From assembly GCF_026540895.1 (NCBI RefSeq), contig NZ_JALNUR010000005.1, forward strand, positions 62,001-126,000: a stretch of 64,000 nucleotides of DNA. The letters are read 5' to 3'. The DNA comes from Sphingomonas sp. GM_Shp_1. Lineage in GTDB: Bacteria; Pseudomonadota; Alphaproteobacteria; Sphingomonadales; Sphingomonadaceae. Each line of letters starts with the position of its first letter. Within the stretch, counting starts at the first letter, position 1. Below, one piece after another: positions 60,115 through 64,000 of this stretch. The position numbers and the translations under genes were made by a program. The notes beneath the pieces are model-generated. The model worked only from the letters and a program-made list of their open reading frames with translations, had not been told where the DNA came from and ran no database searches.

Positions 60115-60890
60115 CGCGCCGTATCGTCGACCTGTCGATCGCGATCGACCCGGATGTCATCACCGACCCGCCGTTCATGCGCCCCAGCATCACCCGCCAG
60201 ACCCATCGCGAGACCGTGGCCGAGGCGGCGATGTTCTTCCCCGGCATCACCGCCGAGGCGATGGCGGGCGGCGAGGGGTTCGCCGCCTCCGAAATGCTGA
60301 CGCTCAGCACGCATAACGGCACGCATCTGGATGCGCCCTGGCATTACCATCCGACCATGAACAACGGGGAGCGGGCGATCACCATCGACGAAGTGCCGCT
60401 CGAATGGTGCCTGCAACCTGGCGTGAAACTCGATTTCCGGCATCTGCCCGATGGTCATGTCGTGACGGCGGCCGAGGTCGAGGCCGAACTGGCGCACATC
60501 GGACATGAGCTGCGCCCGCTCGACATCGTGCTGGTCAACACCGCCGCCGGCGCGGCGCTGGGGCGGCCCGACTTTCTCGGGCGCGGCTGCGGTATGGGAT
60601 ATGACGCGACGATGTATCTGACCGAGCGCGGCGTCCGGGTGACCGGCACCGACGCCTGGAGTTGGGACGCGCCGTTCAGCCACACCGCCGCACGCGTCGC
60701 CGAGACGGGCGATTATTCGCTGGTCTGGGAAGGCCATAAGGCGGGCCGCGAGATCGGCTATTGCCACATGGAGAAGCTGACCCGGCTGGAAGGACTGCCC
60801 GCAACCGGTTTCACCGTGTCCTGCCTGCCCGTCAAGGTGAAGGGTGGTTCGGCGGGCTGGTGCCGCGCCGTCGCGATTTTCGAGGAATAG
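60111..60890 (+). CDS. Cyclase-family (kynurenine formamidase-like) metal-dependent hydrolase
   Basis: This 259-residue protein of the cyclase family has the metal-binding motif THNGTHLDAPWH and a second segment FSHTAARV. Members hydrolyse amides, lactones or keto-acids, for instance kynurenine formamidase and isatin hydrolase. It overlaps the preceding hydrolase by 4 bp. It may open a lactone or act on the ring-cleavage product. The exact reaction is not deducible. Confidence 0.83.
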   Translation: MTRRIVDLSIAIDPDVITDPPFMRPSITRQTHRETVAEAAMFFPGITAEAMAGGEGFAASEMLTLSTHNGTHLDAPWHYHPTMNNGERAITIDEVPLEWCLQPGVKLDFRHLPDGHVVTAAEVEAELAHIGHELRPLDIVLVNTAAGAALGRPDFLGRGCGMGYDATMYLTERGVRVTGTDAWSWDAPFSHTAARVAETGDYSLVWEGHKAGREIGYCHMEKLTRLEGLPATGFTVSCLPVKVKGGSAGWCRAVAIFEE

Positions 60891-60894
60891 GACC

Positions 60895-61833
60895 ATGCGG
60901 CTCGCGACCCGTGACGATGGCAGCCGGGACGGAACCTTGGTCGTCATATCGCGCGACGGCCTGCGTCATCTGCCAGCGGGCGTGTCGTTGCAGGCGGCGC
61001 TGGACGATTGGACCCGCCTGGAACCGGCCCTGCGCGAGATGGCCGAACGGGTCGAGCAGGAGGGAGAGGTCCTGGACGTCACCGCGTTGCGGGCGCCCTT
61101 GCCGCGCGCATGGCAATGGCTCGATGGTTCGGCCTTCCCGTCGCATGGCGAACTCATGCAGACGGCATTCCACCTCCCGCCGATCGAGACCGACCGACCG
61201 CTGATGTATCAGGGCCTGTCGCATCGTTTCCTCTCGGCGACCGAGGACGTGCCCTTGCCCAGCGAGGCGGACGGTATCGACTTCGAGGGCGAGTTCGCGG
61301 TGGTGACGGGCGACGTGCCGATGGGCTGCACGCCCGACGCGGCGCTGGGCCATGTCCGCCTCGTCCTGCTGCTCAACGACTGGTCGCTGCGTACCATCGC
61401 ACCCATTGAGATGAAGACCGGCTTCGGCTGGGTCCAGGCCAAGCCCGCTTGCTCGGTCGCGCCCTTCGCGGTGACGCCTGACGGACTGGGACCGGCCTGG
61501 TCCGACGGGCGTGTCGGCCTGCCGCTGACCGTCGAGGTGAACGGGCGCTGGTTCGGGAGCCCGGTCGGGGATCAGATGGCTTATGGCTTTCACGAGCTGA
61601 TCGCCCATGCCGCGCGGACTAGGGACCTGCCCGCAGGTACGATCATCGGGTCGGGCACGGTGTCGAACGCCGATCATATGCGCGTCGGCTCGACCTGCCT
61701 GTCGGAGCGCCGGGCGATCGAGATGATCGCGGGCGGGGCGCCGGTGACGCCCTTCCTGTCCTTCGGCGATCGGGTGACGATGCAGGCGGGGCCGTTGTTC
61801 GGCACGATCGACCAGCGCGTCGTCGCGGCGTGA
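60895..61833 (+). CDS. Fumarylacetoacetate hydrolase-family protein
   Basis: This 312-residue enzyme of the FAH superfamily has an N-terminal small domain and a C-terminal metal site (IDFEGEFAVVTGDVP, LLNDWSLRTIAP, FGWVQAKPACSVAPFAVTPD, GTVSNADHM). It resembles the fumarylacetoacetase-like branch by carrying an N-terminal domain, and would hydrolyse a 1,3-diketo acid with Mg2+ or Ca2+. It starts 4 bp after the cyclase stop. In ring-cleavage pathways such enzymes do the last hydrolysis to central metabolites. Confidence 0.85.
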   Translation: MRLATRDDGSRDGTLVVISRDGLRHLPAGVSLQAALDDWTRLEPALREMAERVEQEGEVLDVTALRAPLPRAWQWLDGSAFPSHGELMQTAFHLPPIETDRPLMYQGLSHRFLSATEDVPLPSEADGIDFEGEFAVVTGDVPMGCTPDAALGHVRLVLLLNDWSLRTIAPIEMKTGFGWVQAKPACSVAPFAVTPDGLGPAWSDGRVGLPLTVEVNGRWFGSPVGDQMAYGFHELIAHAARTRDLPAGTIIGSGTVSNADHMRVGSTCLSERRAIEMIAGGAPVTPFLSFGDRVTMQAGPLFGTIDQRVVAA

Positions 61834-62933
61834 CCGCCGCCCATGCCTTCCTTTCCAGCCCCGAAGAGATCATCGACGAGGCGCGAAACGGGCGGATGTT
61901 CATCCTGGTCGATGACGAGGATCGGGAGAATGAAGGCGACCTCGTCATCCCCGCGCAGATGGCGACGCCGGACGCGATCAATTTCATGGCGCGGCACGGG
62001 TGCGGCCTGATCTGCCTCGCCTTGGCGAACTCGCGCGTCGCGCAACTGGGGCTGGCCCCGATGACGCGGACCAACGGCACGCGGCACGGAACCGCCTTTA
62101 CCGTTTCGATCGAGGCGAAGGACGGGGTGACCACCGGCATTTCTGCCGCCGACCGCGCCCGCACCATCGCGGTGGCGATCGATGCGGCGCAGGGGTCGGA
62201 GGCGATCGTCAGCCCCGGCCATGTCTTCCCGCTGGTCGCGCGCGACGGCGGCGTGCTGGTGCGCGCCGGTCATACCGAGGCGGCGGTCGACGTCGCGCGG
62301 CTGGCAGGCCTGAACCCCTCGGGCGTGATCTGCGAGATCATGGACGAGGATGGGACGATGGCGCGGCGTGACCGGTTGATCGCCTTTGCCCAGTTCCATG
62401 GATTGAAGATCGGCACGATCCGCGACCTGATCGCCTATCGTCGTCGCCACGACCATCTGGTCGAAAAGCATGCCGAGGCCGAGTTTGACAGCGAATGGGG
62501 CGGCCGGTGGCGCGCCATGACCTTCTGGAACAAGGCGACGGGCAGCGAGCAGGTCGCGCTGGTCAAGGGAACCGTCGATCCGGCCCGCCCGACCCTGGTG
62601 CGAATGCATGTCCTGTCGCCCTTCACCGACCTGTTCGGCGAGGCCAGCGCGCGCAGCGGCCTGCTGCGCCGGTCGATGGATGCGATCGGTAGGGAAGGGA
62701 GCGGCGTGGTCGTGGTCATCAACCGCCCGCGACCCGATGGTCTGACGCTGGCGATCCATGCGCGGGCGGGGGTGCCGGTGCCGGACATGGAGGAGCTGCG
62801 CGATTACGGCGTCGGCGCGATGATCCTGAACGAGCTGGGCGTGGGGGAGATGATCCTGCTGACCAACAGCCATCACAGGCTGGTCGGACTGGAGGGGTAT
62901 GGCCTGCGGGTCGTGGGGGAGCGGGCGATCTGA
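61830..62933 (+). CDS. RibB-like 3,4-dihydroxy-2-butanone 4-phosphate synthase with degenerate RibA domain
   Basis: A GTG start at 61830 overlaps the previous stop (GTGA). The 367-residue protein has an N-terminal DHBP synthase domain (about 1-205) with DDEDRENEGDLV, RHGCGLICLAL, TGISAADRA, GHTEAAVDVARLAG and CEIMDEDGTMAR intact. The C-terminal part resembles GTP cyclohydrolase II but lacks its zinc cysteines, as in other RibB proteins of this order. It makes a riboflavin precursor. Its place at the end of a catabolic operon with a flavin monooxygenase nearby suggests an extra copy for FMN supply. Confidence 0.85.
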   Translation: MTAAHAFLSSPEEIIDEARNGRMFILVDDEDRENEGDLVIPAQMATPDAINFMARHGCGLICLALANSRVAQLGLAPMTRTNGTRHGTAFTVSIEAKDGVTTGISAADRARTIAVAIDAAQGSEAIVSPGHVFPLVARDGGVLVRAGHTEAAVDVARLAGLNPSGVICEIMDEDGTMARRDRLIAFAQFHGLKIGTIRDLIAYRRRHDHLVEKHAEAEFDSEWGGRWRAMTFWNKATGSEQVALVKGTVDPARPTLVRMHVLSPFTDLFGEASARSGLLRRSMDAIGREGSGVVVVINRPRPDGLTLAIHARAGVPVPDMEELRDYGVGAMILNELGVGEMILLTNSHHRLVGLEGYGLRVVGERAI

Positions 62934-62946
62934 TCCCGCACCGGGC

Positions 62947-63825
62947 TCAGGCGCTGCCCGACCGGCGATACTGACGCGGCGACATCCCGGCATGGCGGGT
63001 GAAGAACCGGGTGAAATAGGCCGGATCGGCAAAGCCGACCGCAAAGCCGACCTCCGCCACCGACAGGTTGGTGTAGAGCAGCGCCCGCTTGGCATCGAGC
63101 ATCGCGCGCTGATCGAGCATCGCGGCGGGGGACTGGGCGGCGACGCGCGCGCAGGCGACGCGCAACCGGCTTTCGCTGGTGCCCAGCGCTTCGGCATGGA
63201 CGGCGATCGGCTCGCGCAGGCGGAAGCGTTCGTCGATGCGGGCGCGGAAGCGGGCGACCAAGCTCTGGTGGTGGCCGGGCGCGGCGCGGGTGCTCCCCCG
63301 CATCCCGCCCGACGCGCGCAGCGCCTCGACCAGCACGGCGAGCAATGCCGCATCGACCGCCGCGCTATGCCCCGGCGCCGACCAGCCCAGTTCGCGCATC
63401 AACCCGGCGATGCCTGCGCCGATCGTCCCGACCGCCGCCTCGTCCGGATAGACCACGCCCGCCCGGTCGAAGACCGCGGCCAGCCCCGGATAGCGGCTTT
63501 CGAGCAGCGAAAGATGCCGGACCGACAGCGTGACGACCGCGCCCGCCGTCTCTTGGACCCAGTCGAAGCCATGGACGACCCCCGCCGGCACGATCAGCAG
63601 CGCAGGCGCGGTCACCGCCAGACTTTCGCCCTCCGCCCGCATCGTGCCGCCGCCCTGTTCCAGCAGGAAGAGCTGGACCAGATCGGTATGGGCATGCGGC
63701 AGGATCGTCCATTCGTTCGGGCGCGAGCGATCGTCGATCCGCTCGGCATGGACGAAGCCGTCCTCCACGGCACGATGCGGCTCGCCATAAAGGTAGAAGC
63801 TGGGGATCGCTGCTACGGCCATCAT
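62947..63825 (-). CDS. pobR: AraC-family regulator, PobR-like
   Basis: This 292-residue protein has an N-terminal cupin-type effector domain (FYLYGEPHRAVEDGFVHAERIDDRS, HAHTDLVQLFLLEQGGG, PAGVVHGFDW) and two AraC helix-turn-helix motifs at the C-terminus (EALGTSESRLRVACARV; VAEVGFAVGFADPAYFTRFFTRHAG, then SPRQYRR). The N-terminal region matches PobR/HpaA-type activators that sense 4-hydroxybenzoate. It is divergent from a gene starting like pobA with a 123-bp gap, the standard pobR-pobA arrangement. It ends 13 bp from the convergent RibB-like gene. Confidence 0.88.
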   Translation of the reverse strand: MMAVAAIPSFYLYGEPHRAVEDGFVHAERIDDRSRPNEWTILPHAHTDLVQLFLLEQGGGTMRAEGESLAVTAPALLIVPAGVVHGFDWVQETAGAVVTLSVRHLSLLESRYPGLAAVFDRAGVVYPDEAAVGTIGAGIAGLMRELGWSAPGHSAAVDAALLAVLVEALRASGGMRGSTRAAPGHHQSLVARFRARIDERFRLREPIAVHAEALGTSESRLRVACARVAAQSPAAMLDQRAMLDAKRALLYTNLSVAEVGFAVGFADPAYFTRFFTRHAGMSPRQYRRSGSA

Positions 63826-63948
63826 CCATTGTTACCCCAGAGCAACCGGATCGTCCAAATTTTTGTGCGGGGCGTCCATCGTGTGCCGGGGCGGCTGGCG
63901 GCATGATCCGATCATAAAGGCGAGCAACGCCGGTTGTGAGAGGATGAC

Positions 63949-64000
63949 ATGAGACACCGGACACAGGTGGCAATAATCGGCGCGGGACCGGCGGGTATGT
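63949..64000 (+). CDS. pobA: 4-Hydroxybenzoate 3-monooxygenase, first 17 codons (cut by window edge)
   Basis: Only MRHRTQVAIIGAGPAGM is visible, behind a GAGAGGATG ribosome region. This start, with the FAD-binding GAGPAG, is how PobA proteins begin. The divergent PobR-like gene supports the call. PobA turns 4-hydroxybenzoate into protocatechuate. The protocatechuate genes would have to lie beyond the window, although pcaIJDF here could serve the lower steps. Confidence 0.75.
   Translation, partial: MRHRTQVAIIGAGPAGM

Noticed and set aside
1..64000. CRISPR arrays, tRNA or rRNA genes, insertion sequences, integrases
   Set aside because: I saw no regularly spaced direct repeats, no tRNA- or rRNA-like stretch and no transposase or integrase motifs. 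The aromatic and glycoside clusters show no direct sign of recent mobile-element insertion.

Overview
The window reads as chromosomal DNA of a sphingomonad-type alphaproteobacterium (Sphingomonas or a close relative). It is GC-rich and dense with genes. It carries three TonB-dependent receptors, FecI/FecR signalling, Tat-exported hydrolases, clustered aromatic-degradation operons, and a short interspersed palindromic repeat of the kind seen in sphingomonads. I saw no rRNA, tRNA, CRISPR array, transposase or integrase.

Layout. (1) 1-2665: the start of a solute-binding protein gene, divergent from a TctD/TctE-like two-component system. (2) 2937-12973: an amide/peptide utilisation block with a Tat amidase, a TonB-dependent receptor, a Tat amidohydrolase, a MocR-type regulator, a PaiB-like protein and an S9 peptidase. 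A repeated 40-bp element marks two of its promoters. (3) 13455-21938: a heme-scavenging operon in the order ECF sigma factor, FecR anti-sigma, STN-domain receptor, secreted hemophilin-like protein, Slam outer-membrane translocator, TonB, heme oxygenase. (4) 22236-36375: benzyl-alcohol and benzaldehyde dehydrogenases, converging on one 11-gene operon (catBCA-benABCD-pcaIJDF) that takes benzoate through catechol to acetyl-CoA and succinyl-CoA, plus two tandem CatR/BenM-like LysR genes. (5) 36524-39266: OmpW-like porin, plant-methylesterase-like esterase and salicylate-hydroxylase-like monooxygenase, a likely route from salicylate esters into the same catechol pathway. (6) 39470-43537: three TIM-barrel sugar isomerase-like enzymes and a GPH sugar transporter. 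(7) 43553-62933: a set of operons tied together by four copies of one palindrome (TAGAAC-N4-RTTCT) near a TetR gene. They encode transporters, a C-glycoside deglycosidase pair, a GMC glycoside dehydrogenase pair, a two-component flavin monooxygenase, a GH3 glycosidase, a TonB receptor, a ring-cleavage dioxygenase, downstream hydrolases and a RibB-like enzyme. (8) 62947-64000: a PobR-like AraC regulator, divergent from the first codons of pobA.

How it works together. The window is a plant-aromatics catabolic region. Benzyl alcohol, benzoate and salicylate esters enter the ortho-cleavage pathway. The TetR-linked set looks like a complete route for an aromatic glycoside, probably a C-glycoside: outer-membrane uptake, oxidation and removal of the sugar, hydroxylation and ring cleavage of the aglycone, and hydrolysis of the products.

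The two systems most worth following are the TetR/C-glycoside regulon and the heme operon. The heme operon joins Has-type cell-surface signalling (STN receptor plus FecI/FecR) to a Slam-secreted hemophilin. Smaller finds are a duplicated 140-bp promoter/leader element with a LysR box, and a perfect ATAC-N7-GTAT site in front of catR.
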